Assembly (NCBI GenBank): GCA_965116165.1
Contig: OZ220484.1
Location: 2,976,001 to 3,040,000 of the forward strand
Reading direction: 5' to 3'
From: Azophilus sp965116165
GTDB lineage: Bacteria; Pseudomonadota; Gammaproteobacteria; Pseudomonadales; Azotimanducaceae
Length of the DNA stretch: 64,000 nucleotides
Shown: positions 33,866 to 42,224 of the stretch, in pieces
How the letters are laid out: each line of letters opens with the position of its first letter
Numbering within the stretch: position 1 is the stretch's first letter
The notes under the pieces: generated by a model
Databases searched by the model: none
What the model saw: the letters and a program-made list of their open reading frames with translations, nothing else
What the model was told of the DNA's origin: nothing
Made by a program: the position numbers and the translations under genes

Positions 33866-34465
33866 ATGACGAGTTTTGATGGCGAGCGGGATATTGTGGC
33901 GGCGGCCAAGCAGTTCAACATGCTTGAGAGCACGCTGTTCAAGCATCGCACGCTCACCCTATTTGGCGAAATCACCCAGGATGTCGCCAAGAACACCGCG
34001 GAGAGGCTGCTCGGCCTGTCTTTCGCATCCGACGACCCCATTACCCTGTTCATCGGCTCGCCGGGTGGCCATGTCGAGTCCGGCGACACCATTTTCGACA
34101 TGATCGGCTATATCAAACCGATCGTGCGGGTGGTGGGTACCGGCTGGGTGGGCAGTATCGCGACCCATATCTACCTAGCCCCGGAGCGGGAGCACCGGTT
34201 CTGCCTGCCCAACACGCGCTTCCTGATTCACCAGCCCGCGGGCGGCTTCGGGGGCGACGCGACCGACATTGAGATACATGCCCGGGAAATCGTCAAGACC
34301 CGGGAGCGGATCAACCGCATCATCGCCGCCCGCACGGGCCAGGCTCTGGAAAAGGTGGCCGAGGATACCGACCGGGATTGCTGGATGAGCGCCGAGGACT
34401 CTTTGGAATACGGGCTGGTCGGCAAGATCATCAACTCCGTGGCGGAACTCCCCCCGCCGGAATAG
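33866..34465 (+). CDS. ClpP-like serine protease (paralogue)
   Basis: 199-residue ClpP-family protease. The catalytic triad is conserved: Ser in GTGWVGSIATHIYLA (ClpP normally has SMG), His in NTRFLIHQPAGGFGGDATDI, and Asp in DTDRDCWMSAEDSLEYGLVG. Handle helix TDIEIHAREIVKTRERINRI is intact. N-terminus MTSFDGERDIVAAAKQFNML, then ESTLFKHRTLTLFGEI, is shorter than canonical ClpP. No clpX, lon or trigger factor neighbours it, unlike housekeeping clpP, so this is probably a second ClpP with a specialised role. ATG at 33866; frame is open upstream without homology. Confidence 0.88.
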   Translation: MTSFDGERDIVAAAKQFNMLESTLFKHRTLTLFGEITQDVAKNTAERLLGLSFASDDPITLFIGSPGGHVESGDTIFDMIGYIKPIVRVVGTGWVGSIATHIYLAPEREHRFCLPNTRFLIHQPAGGFGGDATDIEIHAREIVKTRERINRIIAARTGQALEKVAEDTDRDCWMSAEDSLEYGLVGKIINSVAELPPPE

Positions 34466-34587
34466 TGGGTGGCGGCTTGGTCGGGGCCGGAAAGTCGAAA
34501 GGATATCCTCGGCTCGGCCAAGGCGACGGTCGCGAGGGACAACTTGGACGGCAGCACGGACACGGTGGACGGTGCCTCGGTCAATTA

Positions 34588-34674
34588 GTGCTCCATCCAT
34601 TCGAGAAAGCCCCGAACTGCCTGGCGGAAGGCTTGGTGTTCGTCGCTAAATCCGATGTTCGTGGTCTGGGACGG
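34588..34674 (-). pseudogene. Acyl-CoA dehydrogenase N-terminal remnant
   Basis: Minus-strand reading directly after the M20 gene stop, in the same frame, gives NIGFSDEHQAFRQAVRGFLE then WMEH-stop. This matches the opening helix of acyl-CoA dehydrogenases (FSDEHxAFRxxVRxFLE). Nothing else of such a gene follows. The end coincides with a fragment of the REP-like repeat (34586-34599), so the gene was probably cut by rearrangement there. Confidence 0.5.
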
Positions 34675-35856
34675 TTACGCAAGCCCCTTGGCAATTTGGA
34701 AGGCTTCCAGGCTGGCCTTGCGCAGGCTGCCGTCCGTCAGAAAGTCGGCGGCGGTCATGGCCAGTAGCTTGGCGCCGTCGAGGGCGGCGGCATCGCCCAT
34801 CGCGGCACCCGCCCATTTGGCGAATTCGGGATTGTGGATCACCACCTCCCGAGGCGCCGCCGCCAACAGCGGGTGAATGGACGGTACACGATGACTGATG
34901 TTGCCCATGTCGGTGCTGCCCGCGCCGCCGAGTTCCCCCCAGTCCAGGAACTCCCGGCCGAGGCCTTCCCCGTGCCTTTGAAAGACATCGGCCAGCGGCC
35001 AATTCGTGTTCAGGTCCAAATAATCGACATTGGCCCAGTTGATTTCGACCTCACAGCCGCTGCCCTTGGCGCCCGCTTCAAAGCAGGCCTGCACACGAGG
35101 TTTCAATCTGGCCAGCGCTTGCTCGTTCGCGGCCCGCACATAGAAATCCCCGGCGGCGCGCTCCGGTACGATATTGGGTGCCTGCCCGCCTTCGGTGATG
35201 ATGCCGTGTACGCGTTCTTCATCGCGAATGTGTTGGCGGAGGTTGGAAATCGACTGGTATGCGAGCAGAAGGCCGTCGAGCGCGTTGATGCCCCGGTGCG
35301 GGGAAACCGAGGCGTGGGCGGAGCGGCCATGGTAGACGACCTCGACCTCGGCGACACAGATACATGGCATGGTCGCCAGATTCAATCCGGCGGGATGGAT
35401 CATCAATGCGGCATCGACGCCCTCGAAGGCGCCGGCGCGAGCCATTAATTCCTTGCCGCCGCCCTTTTCCTCCGCGGGCGTGCCAATCAGGCGCACCCGC
35501 CCCGGTAGTTGCTCCCGCACGGCTTGCAGCCCGAGGGTCGCGCCGAGCGCCGCCGTGGCGATCAAGTTGTGGCCACAGGCGTGGCCGATGCCGGGTAGCG
35601 CATCGTATTCGGCGAGCAGCGCCACCGTTGGGCCGGTGCTTTCCGAGTTGAGCCCGGCCTCGAACGCGGTCTCCAATGTGAATACCCCGGTTTCCGCCGG
35701 AAGGCCGTGCTCGTTGAGTGTGCGGGACAACAGCTCGCAGGCGTGGTATTCATTGAATGCGAGTTCCGGCCGCGCATGAATGGCATGAGAGACATTGAGC
35801 AGCGTGTCGGCCAGTGAATCGATGCGATCGGTGATTGTCTTGTAAAGAGCTTCCAT
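34675..35856 (-). CDS. M20 family metallo-amidohydrolase
   Basis: 393-residue zinc hydrolase of the AbgB/hippurate-hydrolase type that cleaves N-acyl or amide bonds of small substrates. Motifs: SHAIHARPELAFNEYHACEL, LAEYDALPGIGHACGHNLIA (metal ligands Asp/His), GTPAEEKGGGKELMARAGAF (catalytic Glu pair), MIHPAGLNLATMPC, and the dimerisation segment YHGRSAHASVSPHRGINALD. C-terminal REVVIHNPEFAKWAGAAMGD matches the AbgB subgroup. ATG at 35856. Confidence 0.92.
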   Translation of the reverse strand: MEALYKTITDRIDSLADTLLNVSHAIHARPELAFNEYHACELLSRTLNEHGLPAETGVFTLETAFEAGLNSESTGPTVALLAEYDALPGIGHACGHNLIATAALGATLGLQAVREQLPGRVRLIGTPAEEKGGGKELMARAGAFEGVDAALMIHPAGLNLATMPCICVAEVEVVYHGRSAHASVSPHRGINALDGLLLAYQSISNLRQHIRDEERVHGIITEGGQAPNIVPERAAGDFYVRAANEQALARLKPRVQACFEAGAKGSGCEVEINWANVDYLDLNTNWPLADVFQRHGEGLGREFLDWGELGGAGSTDMGNISHRVPSIHPLLAAAPREVVIHNPEFAKWAGAAMGDAAALDGAKLLAMTAADFLTDGSLRKASLEAFQIAKGLA

Positions 35857-35960
35857 GGCGTGATTGCCTTCCCCAAATTCAATTCGCCATTATGCACAAA
35901 TTGACCCTGTCGCGGGCTTGCATGGGATTTACCCCTGATCCCCCGATAAGCATCGCCGGG

Positions 35961-36090
35961 ACGATATAATTCCCAATTATATAGATGGGTTGACATAAGC
36001 CAACATGTGGTAGTGTTCAGCCGCTAAATCCTCAACATCGCCAAATCCTCAACATATAGAGGCATGTCAACTTATGTATATAAGCCCCAA
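35961..36090. repeat. Dispersed palindromic element, copy 2
   Basis: GATATAATTCCCAATTATAT on the left and TGTCAACTTATGTATATAAG then CCCCAA on the right. Inside, CCAACATGTGG, CAGCCGCTAAATCCTCAACA and a second AAATCCTCAACATATAG, i.e. a short internal tandem duplication. Inverted relative to copy 1 (5345-5482). Fills the gap upstream of the amine oxidase and may hold its promoter. Confidence 0.65.
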
Positions 36091-36140
36091 TTTTTTGTGT
36101 GCAAGACATGTGACAAGGCTGCGGGAAAGAGTGGCCCGGG

Positions 36141-37571
36141 ATGACCGTAGGTACAGTTGAGACCGTCACCCGTCGGCGCTTTCTAGCCGCGGGGGCACTG
36201 GCCGCCTGGGCGATGTGGCGGGCTGTGCCGGCTGCTGCTCGGGGCTCGCGTATTTTGGTCGTCGGTGCGGGCTTGGCGGGTCTGTATGCGGCTCGTCTGC
36301 TCGAACGGTTCGGTTTTGATGTGGCCGTTGTCGAGGCGCGCGGGCGCGTCGGCGGTCGGGTTCGGACCCTTGATACCGTCGAGGGTCGCCCGGAAGCCGG
36401 CGGCAGTTTGATCGGTGCCAACTACGGGCGCCTGCTTGCCGTGGCGGCGCAGTCGGGTGTTGAGATGCGGGCCGCCAACAGGGTCGAAACGCTGCCGATG
36501 TTCTACCTCATCGACGGCGAGCTCGAGTCGGCGCAGTCCTGGCGTGGCTCCGCCCGCAATCCGCTGCCGGATGCGCTCAGGGCCGTCACGCCCGATCGAC
36601 TCGGTTCCTTTCTGCTGCGGGACCACCCGATCCGCAATGCGTCGGACTGGTGTAACGGCATGCTTGCGCACCTCGATGTTCCGGCGCGAACCTTCTTCCT
36701 CGACAGTGGTCTCGACCCGGCGGCCGTGGCGCTGCTTGCGGCGAACAACGGCTACGGCAACACACTCGAGGAAACCTCGCTGCTCAGCCTCTACCGAACG
36801 GTCGCCGGGATCGAGCGCGCCATCGCTTTCGGCCGACCCACACTGGAGGCGGTCGAGGGCAACCAACGCCTGCCCGAGGCCATGGCCGCGGATCTTGCCC
36901 GACCGGTCATCACGGCAGATCCCGTGGCGGTGCTGGAGCGGGGCGGTGCCGGTGTCGCGGCTGTCTGCCGCAGCGGTCGCCGCATTGAAGCCGATGCGGC
37001 GATCATGACCCTGCCCGCGCCGGCGCTACGACAGGTTGAGTTCCGTCCGGCGCTTTCGCGGCCGCAACGTGAAGCCATCGAATCGATTCGTTATCTCAAA
37101 GTCACCCAGGCCCATCTCGTCGCCGACCCTGGGGAATGGGCGGCATCCGGGCTGCCGGGTTCATTGTGGTCGAATGCACCGTTCGGCAGATTGTTTGTGC
37201 GCCGGCCGCGGGGCGGCGACACCTACAACATCACCGTTTGGATCAATGGCGACAGTTGCGACCGCTACGACGCGCTGCCGGATGGGGAGGCGGGCCCGCG
37301 GGTACTTGCGGATCTGGCCAAGACGTATCCGGGCACGAGGGACAAGCTACGATTGCGAGGGTTGGTGCGCTGGCATCTGAATCCCTGGAGTCAGGGAAGC
37401 TGGGCGGTCTGGGCACCGGGACAGATCGGCCGCCACTTCGCTGCCCTTCAGGAACCGGCCGGCGCGGTCCATTTCGCCGGTGAGCACACGGCCTACACGT
37501 ATTCGGGCATGGAGGGGGCGATGGAATCGGCCGAGCGCGCCGTGCTCGAAGTGTTGCGAGCAGTGTCTTGA
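36141..37571 (+). CDS. Flavin amine oxidase with Tat signal
   Basis: 476-residue FAD oxidase of the monoamine-oxidase/polyamine-oxidase family, probably exported folded by the twin-arginine pathway. N-terminus has TRRRFLAAGALAAWAMWRAV (twin-arginine motif plus hydrophobic segment). The FAD-binding Rossmann motif is ILVVGAGLAGLYAARLLERF, followed by VVEARGRVGGRVRTLDTVEG. C-terminal FAD segment VHFAGEHTAYTYSGMEGAME is typical. Forms an operon with the overlapping cytochrome c gene, suggesting that electrons pass to a periplasmic cytochrome instead of oxygen. Confidence 0.92.
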   Translation: MTVGTVETVTRRRFLAAGALAAWAMWRAVPAAARGSRILVVGAGLAGLYAARLLERFGFDVAVVEARGRVGGRVRTLDTVEGRPEAGGSLIGANYGRLLAVAAQSGVEMRAANRVETLPMFYLIDGELESAQSWRGSARNPLPDALRAVTPDRLGSFLLRDHPIRNASDWCNGMLAHLDVPARTFFLDSGLDPAAVALLAANNGYGNTLEETSLLSLYRTVAGIERAIAFGRPTLEAVEGNQRLPEAMAADLARPVITADPVAVLERGGAGVAAVCRSGRRIEADAAIMTLPAPALRQVEFRPALSRPQREAIESIRYLKVTQAHLVADPGEWAASGLPGSLWSNAPFGRLFVRRPRGGDTYNITVWINGDSCDRYDALPDGEAGPRVLADLAKTYPGTRDKLRLRGLVRWHLNPWSQGSWAVWAPGQIGRHFAALQEPAGAVHFAGEHTAYTYSGMEGAMESAERAVLEVLRAVS

Positions 37572-38101
37572 AGCGCGCTCGCAAGGTGACTCTGGCCGTT
37601 ATGATCCTGTTGGTTCTGCCACAGGTCGGCGCGGCGCGGGACGATGACCGGGCGGAGCCTGAGACCGTGCCCGACATGGTGATTGACCATCCGCTGCGCC
37701 AGCGGAACGTCGGTGCCGAAACCGCTCCGGCCGGGGCCGCCGCACCGGCACGGACGCGCTCCGGCGAACCGAACGCGGCCGGTCCCACCGGCGAGGAGCT
37801 GTTTCTCGCCTGCTCGGGCTGCCACAGTCTGGATCCGGCGAACATCGACCTCGTGGGCCCGCATCTGGTGGGGATCGTGGGACGCGAGGTGGCGGCACTC
37901 GAGGATTACCCCTATTCGCAGGAACTCGCGACCGCGCCCCTGGTATGGGAACGCAATGTGCTTTTCAGTTGGATCGTGGCGACCGAGGGCTTGGTTCCCG
38001 GCACCCGCATGCTCTATCACAACCACCTCAAGCCCGAGGAGGTCTTCCGGCTCATCGATTTCCTCCAGGGCAGTACCCGGCCCGAGGCCGCTGAACGATG
38101 A
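37568..38101 (+). CDS. Periplasmic c-type cytochrome
   Basis: 177 residues with an N-terminal signal peptide (MKRARKVTLAVMILLVLPQV then GAARDD), an alanine/proline-rich linker, and a class I cytochrome c domain. The domain has haem motif FLACSGCHSLDPANIDLVGP (CxxCH), LVGIVGREVAAL and a methionine ligand in VPGTRMLYHN. The start is TTG at 37568, overlapping the TGA of the amine oxidase (TTGA), which couples the two. It probably accepts electrons from the oxidase. Confidence 0.88.
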   Translation: MKRARKVTLAVMILLVLPQVGAARDDDRAEPETVPDMVIDHPLRQRNVGAETAPAGAAAPARTRSGEPNAAGPTGEELFLACSGCHSLDPANIDLVGPHLVGIVGREVAALEDYPYSQELATAPLVWERNVLFSWIVATEGLVPGTRMLYHNHLKPEEVFRLIDFLQGSTRPEAAER

Positions 38102-38271
38102 GGGCAACTGGCGTCGCCTTCGCCACGTTCATTCTTTATCAACCCGTGCTTGCTGGCATTGGCCCGTGGGGATCGCGGCTCGGTCCCGAGTTCGCTTTGG
38201 TGCGCTATCGCTATGCAGCCGACAATCGCGGGTTGGAGACAGCTCCGAGAGGAGATTTCAATGGCGTATGA
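38098..38271 (+). CDS. Small putative exported protein (57 aa)
   Basis: ATG at 38098 overlaps the cytochrome stop (ATGA) and the TGA at 38269-38271 overlaps the start of the next crotonase gene. Sequence MRATGVAFATFILYQPVLAG looks like a signal peptide, followed by IGPWGSRLGPEFALVRYRYA and a short tail. No family recognised; the double overlap is the main argument that it is real. It could also be the trimmed start of a larger lost gene. Confidence 0.4.
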   Translation: MRATGVAFATFILYQPVLAGIGPWGSRLGPEFALVRYRYAADNRGLETAPRGDFNGV

Positions 38272-39094
38272 ATATGAATTGCTGAATGTCGAGATGACGG
38301 GGCCGATTGCCTACGTGACCATCGACAATCCGCCGCTCAACATAATGACCCAATCGCTTTATGTTGAATTGCTAAAACTCTCGGCCGAGTTGGAGGGGGA
38401 TCCGGGCATAGCCGTAGTGGTGTTGAAAAGCGCCAACCCGGATTTCTTTATTGCGCACTTCGATGTCGGGTTGATTCTCGAGTTTCCAAGGGAAGGCGAG
38501 CCGCGTCGCGAGGAGGAGATCAACCCCTTTCATGCGATGTGCGAGCGCTTTCGAACCATGGACAAAGTGACCATCGCCCGGATTGAGGGTCGCGTCGGCG
38601 GCGGGGGCAGCGAATTGGCGGCGAGCCTCGACATGCGCTTCGGTGTGCGCGGCAAGACGATTGTCAATCAAATGGAAGTGCCGCTCGGCATTCTGCCCGG
38701 CGGAACCGGGACGCAGCGGCTGCCCAGGCTGGTGGGACATGGCCGCGCCATGGAAATCATTCTGGGCGGCGACGACATCGATGCGCAAACGGCGGAGCGT
38801 TGGGGCTATTTCAATCGGATTTTCGAGGCCGCCGACATCGAACCCTTTGTTGACCGGCTTGCCCGACGTATCGCCTCCTTCCCCATTGAGGCTGTGCGGC
38901 TCGCCAAGGCGGCGGTCAATGCGGCGGAGAGGCCATTGGCCGAGGGACTACGGGAGGAGGCGTACCTGTTTCAACGGCTATTGCGCAACGACGCATCCCG
39001 GGACGCCATGCGCCGATTTTTGGAAATCGGGGGCCAAACCCACCAGGGCGAAATGCGTGTCGGTGAACTCAACGGCGAAATCGGGCGGTGCTAG
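38261..39094 (+). CDS. Enoyl-CoA hydratase/isomerase family protein
   Basis: 277-residue crotonase. ATG at 38261 follows GAGAGGAG. Motifs: GPIAYVTIDNPPLNIMTQSL, ARIEGRVGGGGSELAASLDM with the first catalytic Glu in SELA, and VNQMEVPLGILPGGTGTQRL with the second Glu, so both catalytic residues are present, unlike the crotonase at 20940. Its stop codon (TAG 39092-39094) is the first part of a REP-like repeat. Substrate unknown. Confidence 0.92.
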   Translation: MAYEYELLNVEMTGPIAYVTIDNPPLNIMTQSLYVELLKLSAELEGDPGIAVVVLKSANPDFFIAHFDVGLILEFPREGEPRREEEINPFHAMCERFRTMDKVTIARIEGRVGGGGSELAASLDMRFGVRGKTIVNQMEVPLGILPGGTGTQRLPRLVGHGRAMEIILGGDDIDAQTAERWGYFNRIFEAADIEPFVDRLARRIASFPIEAVRLAKAAVNAAERPLAEGLREEAYLFQRLLRNDASRDAMRRFLEIGGQTHQGEMRVGELNGEIGRC

Positions 39095-39122
39095 CGCTCC
39101 ACCCAACTGATAATGCCGCATC
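39092..39122 (+). repeat. REP-like 30-bp repeat, copy after the crotonase stop
   Basis: TAGCGCTCCACCCAACTGAT then AATGCCGCATC. Same family as 7956-7985 and 20897-20942; provides the TAG of the upstream gene. Confidence 0.8.
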
Positions 39123-39172
39123 GGCGCGCCCGCAATTCCCGCCAAGTACGGGGTTGATCGGATGTTCCCTAG

Positions 39173-39271
39173 GGAACCTCTGATTAGTCCTGTAGCAGTG
39201 GCATTCAATTTAATAAAATCAATAGCTTACGATTAGGCCACTGCTGCTCTATCGAATTGATCAGACCTTCC
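39173..39271. mobile_element. 99-bp IS5-type MITE, copy 4
   Basis: Left end GGAACCTCTGATTAGTCC, right end inverted GGAAGGTCTGATCAATTC, with perfect CTAG target duplications at 39169-39172 and 39272-39275. The right-hand CTAG contains the stop codon of the acyl-CoA synthetase. Confidence 0.92.
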
Positions 39272-40825
39272 CTAGACGATTCGCGAATCGGATTTGCCCC
39301 AGTACCTGTCCTTGATGAGCCGCTTGTAGAGCTTGCCGGTCGGCAGCCGCGGCAACTCGTCAATGAAGTCGATGCTTTTCGGGCACTTGTAATGGGCGAT
39401 CCGCTCTCGCGCATAGGCCATTAGTTCGACGGCCAACCCGTCGCTTGCGGCCATGCCGTCGACGAGTTGCACCACCGCCTTGACCGCCTCGCCCATCTCC
39501 GGGTCCGGCACGCCGATCACCGCAACGTCGGCCACCTTGTCGTGCATGATCATGGCGTCTTCAATTTCCTGCGGATAGATGTTCACGCCGCCACTGATGA
39601 TCATGAAGGTCGCGCGGTCGGTGAGATACAGGAAGCCCTCCTCATCGACATAGCCCACATCGCCCAGCGTCGTCCAGTTTGGGTGTCCGGGATGTTGGGC
39701 CGAGCGCGTTTTGGCGTCGTCCTTGTAGTAGCGGAAGGGCAGCTCGGGCATTTCGAAATACACCAACCCCGCCTCGCCGACCGGCAATTCCCCGCCCTCT
39801 TCATCGCAGATGTGGATGATTCCTAGGATTGGCTTGCCGACGGTGCCGGGATGGGCGAGCCAGTCCTCGGGGCCGGCATGAGTGAAGCCGTTCAGCTCCG
39901 TAGCGCCGTAGTACTCGTAAATGATGGGCCCCCACCAGTCGAACATCTGCCGTTTGACCTCCACGGGACAGGGCGCGGCGGCATGAATGGCCGCCCTGTG
40001 CGAAGCAAGGTCGAATGCCGAACGCTCCTCGCCGGGCAGTTTCAGCATGCGGGTGAACATGGTTGGAACCCATTGGCTGTGCGTGACCCGGTGGTCTTCG
40101 ATTGCTTTCAGGGCAGCGAGGGCGTCGAAACGCGGCATCATGACCACAGTGCCGCCTAGTGATAGCACCGCGGTACAGAAGGAAATTGGCGCCGAGTGAT
40201 AGAGGGGGGCCGGGGAGAGGTAAATGGTCGAGCCGTCAAACCCCCAAAGCGCCTGTTGCAGTCCGGCGACGGATCCGGCGTCCTCGTGGATTTTGAGTCC
40301 GGACAGGGGTCGCATAATTCCTTTCGGCCGTCCCGTTGTGCCGGAACTGTAGAGCATGAAGGTGCCCGCCGGTTCATCCGCGAGATTCTCCCGGGGACTG
40401 CCGGCAAGCGCGTCCTCGTAGGACTCGTAGCCGTGCGCGGTGCCATCGCACATCAGCCAGGAAGTGCATTTGGGCGCGTGGCCGATCATGTCCATCGCCA
40501 CGGCGGCGAGGTGATGGGAAGCGATCAAGGCGTTCGCTTCGCAATTATCGACGATATATCCGGCCTCCTCGGCCGTCAGGTAGCGGTTGACGGTGGTTAG
40601 ATACAGGCCGGATCGCAATGCGGCCCAGACCACCTCGAAATAGCGCGGGTTGTTCTCCATGAATAGGGCGATGTGGTCGCCCGGGCGTAAGCCGCGCGCC
40701 CAAAGAAACTGCGCAAGCCGGTTGGAGCGCTCATTGAGTTCACCGTGGGTGACCATTGCGCCGGTCACGGCATGGATGATCGCCGGCTTGTTCGGCGTCT
40801 CAATGCCCCACTTGCCTGGATACAT
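39272..40825 (-). CDS. AMP-dependent acyl-CoA synthetase/ligase
   Basis: 517-residue ANL-superfamily enzyme that activates a carboxylic acid through an acyl-adenylate to its CoA thioester. Motifs: P-loop TFMLYSSGTTGRPKGIMRPL, IYLSPAPLYHSAPISFCTAV, YEYYGATELNGFTHAGPEDW, A8/hinge GDVGYVDEEGFLYLTDRATF then MIISGGVNIYPQEIED, and the catalytic lysine in ELPRLPTGKLYKRLIKDRYW. Starts MYPGKWGIETPNKPAIIHAV. Its TAG stop lies in the target duplication of a MITE, so the insertion hit exactly at the gene end. Substrate unknown. Confidence 0.93.
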   Translation of the reverse strand: MYPGKWGIETPNKPAIIHAVTGAMVTHGELNERSNRLAQFLWARGLRPGDHIALFMENNPRYFEVVWAALRSGLYLTTVNRYLTAEEAGYIVDNCEANALIASHHLAAVAMDMIGHAPKCTSWLMCDGTAHGYESYEDALAGSPRENLADEPAGTFMLYSSGTTGRPKGIMRPLSGLKIHEDAGSVAGLQQALWGFDGSTIYLSPAPLYHSAPISFCTAVLSLGGTVVMMPRFDALAALKAIEDHRVTHSQWVPTMFTRMLKLPGEERSAFDLASHRAAIHAAAPCPVEVKRQMFDWWGPIIYEYYGATELNGFTHAGPEDWLAHPGTVGKPILGIIHICDEEGGELPVGEAGLVYFEMPELPFRYYKDDAKTRSAQHPGHPNWTTLGDVGYVDEEGFLYLTDRATFMIISGGVNIYPQEIEDAMIMHDKVADVAVIGVPDPEMGEAVKAVVQLVDGMAASDGLAVELMAYARERIAHYKCPKSIDFIDELPRLPTGKLYKRLIKDRYWGKSDSRIV

Positions 40826-41026
40826 GCTTCCCCCCGATCACCTGGAAAACGCGAATGGTGGCAGATGAACGCCATTTTAGGAACCGTATTCGCACGCCTT
40901 GCACAGTGCGCGAGACTCGGCTCGGTGGAATCCAAAAAGTGAAGTGGATAAAGGATGCGGGACTTTTGCCACGGACTGCTGAGCGATTGGTTACACTGTT
41001 TCATTCGCAATCAGGTGGAGAACGAG

Positions 41027-42028
41027 ATGGAACAAGCGGAATGGCTGGCACAGGTTCAAGAACCCATCATCGACCCGGATCGTCCCATTTGCGATCCGCA
41101 CCATCATCTTTGGGACAACGAACGCAGCCGCTATCTCCTTGACGAATTGCTCGCCGATACGGGCACCGGCCACAATATCGTAAGCACTGTGTTCGTCGAG
41201 TGCGCGGCCATGTATCGCGCCGACGGCCCCCAAGCCCTGCAACCGGTTGGCGAAACCGAGTTTGTCAATGGTGTCGCGGCCATGTCGGCCAGCGGCGGCT
41301 ACGGTGGGATGCGCGCCTGCGCCGGCATCGTCGGCTACGCCGACCTGACACTCGGACGTGCGGTGGGCGAGGTGCTCGACGCGCACATGGCCGCCAGCCC
41401 CCGATTCCGGGGCATCCGCCATGCGACGGGTTGGGATGCAAGTCCGGATATCCGCAATTCCCATACAGATCCGCCGCAACATCTCCTGCTCGACGAGCGC
41501 TTTCGGGAAGGATTTGCGGAACTGGCGCCGCGGGGGCTCACTTTTGATGCTTGGCTATACCACCCGCAAATCCCGGAACTCACCGACCTCGCCCGCGCCT
41601 TTCCCGACACCAGGATCATTTTCGACCACTTCGGTGGCCCCTTGGGGATTGGTCCCTACCAGAGCCGGCGGGAGGACATTCACCGGCAATGGTTGGTTGA
41701 TGTTGCGGAACTGGCGCGCAGCGAAAACGTCTACGCGAAACTTGGCGGCATTTTGATGCCGATCAACGGCTTCGGGTTCCACAAGCGGGATGTGCCGGCT
41801 AATTCGGACGAAATCGTCGCCGCCAGCGGGCGCTATCACCGGCAGGCGATCGACCGCTTTGGCGTCGAACGCTGCATGTTCGAGAGCAACTTTCCGGTGG
41901 ACAAGGCGAGTTGCTCCTATCCGGTGCTTTGGAATGCCCTCAAAAAGCTGGTGATGGATGCCTCGGAGGGCGAGAAGAATTGGCTCTTCCACGACAGTGC
42001 CGTGGCGGCCTACCGGCTTGCTTCCTGA
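41027..42028 (+). CDS. Amidohydrolase-2 family metal-dependent hydrolase
   Basis: 333-residue TIM-barrel hydrolase of the COG3618 kind (L-fuconolactonase-like/dicarboxylate lactone hydrolases). ATG at 41027 has GGAGAACG upstream. Metal-binding motif in IIDPDRPICDPHHHLWDNER, then RGIRHATGWDASPDIRNSHT, LTFDAWLYHPQIPELTDLAR, RIIFDHFGGPLGIGPYQSRR and the distal Asp region RCMFESNFPVDKASCSYPVL. Divergent from the acyl-CoA synthetase; could hydrolyse a lactone or aryl acid in the same degradative route. Confidence 0.87.
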   Translation: MEQAEWLAQVQEPIIDPDRPICDPHHHLWDNERSRYLLDELLADTGTGHNIVSTVFVECAAMYRADGPQALQPVGETEFVNGVAAMSASGGYGGMRACAGIVGYADLTLGRAVGEVLDAHMAASPRFRGIRHATGWDASPDIRNSHTDPPQHLLLDERFREGFAELAPRGLTFDAWLYHPQIPELTDLARAFPDTRIIFDHFGGPLGIGPYQSRREDIHRQWLVDVAELARSENVYAKLGGILMPINGFGFHKRDVPANSDEIVAASGRYHRQAIDRFGVERCMFESNFPVDKASCSYPVLWNALKKLVMDASEGEKNWLFHDSAVAAYRLAS

Positions 42029-42068
42029 GCGATCCCATGCTGTTCGCCACCGAACGGACCACTGTTAA

Positions 42069-42167
42069 GGAACCTCTGATTAATCCCGTAGTCGGGGCGT
42101 CCGGTTTAATAAACTCAATAGCTTACGAGTAGTTAAAGGCTGCTCTATCGGATTGATCAGAGGTTCC
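42069..42167. mobile_element. 99-bp IS5-type MITE, copy 5
   Basis: Left end GGAACCTCTGATTAATCC, right end inverted GGAACCTCTGATCAATCC, with perfect TTAA target duplications at 42065-42068 and 42168-42171. Both ends are of the GGAACC type, so its terminal repeats match over at least 18 bp with one mismatch. Confidence 0.92.
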
Positions 42168-42180
42168 TTAAGCGGCTGTG

Positions 42181-42218
42181 GGAAGGTCTGAACAAATCGA
42201 TAGAGCGGCATTAAACTA
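42181..42218. mobile_element. MITE fragment, copy 5b
   Basis: GGAAGGTCTGAACAAATCGA then TAGAGCGGCATTAAACTACT, the left ~38 bp of the family, 10 bp after copy 5. The remaining half is missing and the aquaporin gene ends 7 nt later. Confidence 0.75.
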
Positions 42219-42224
42219 CTTCTC

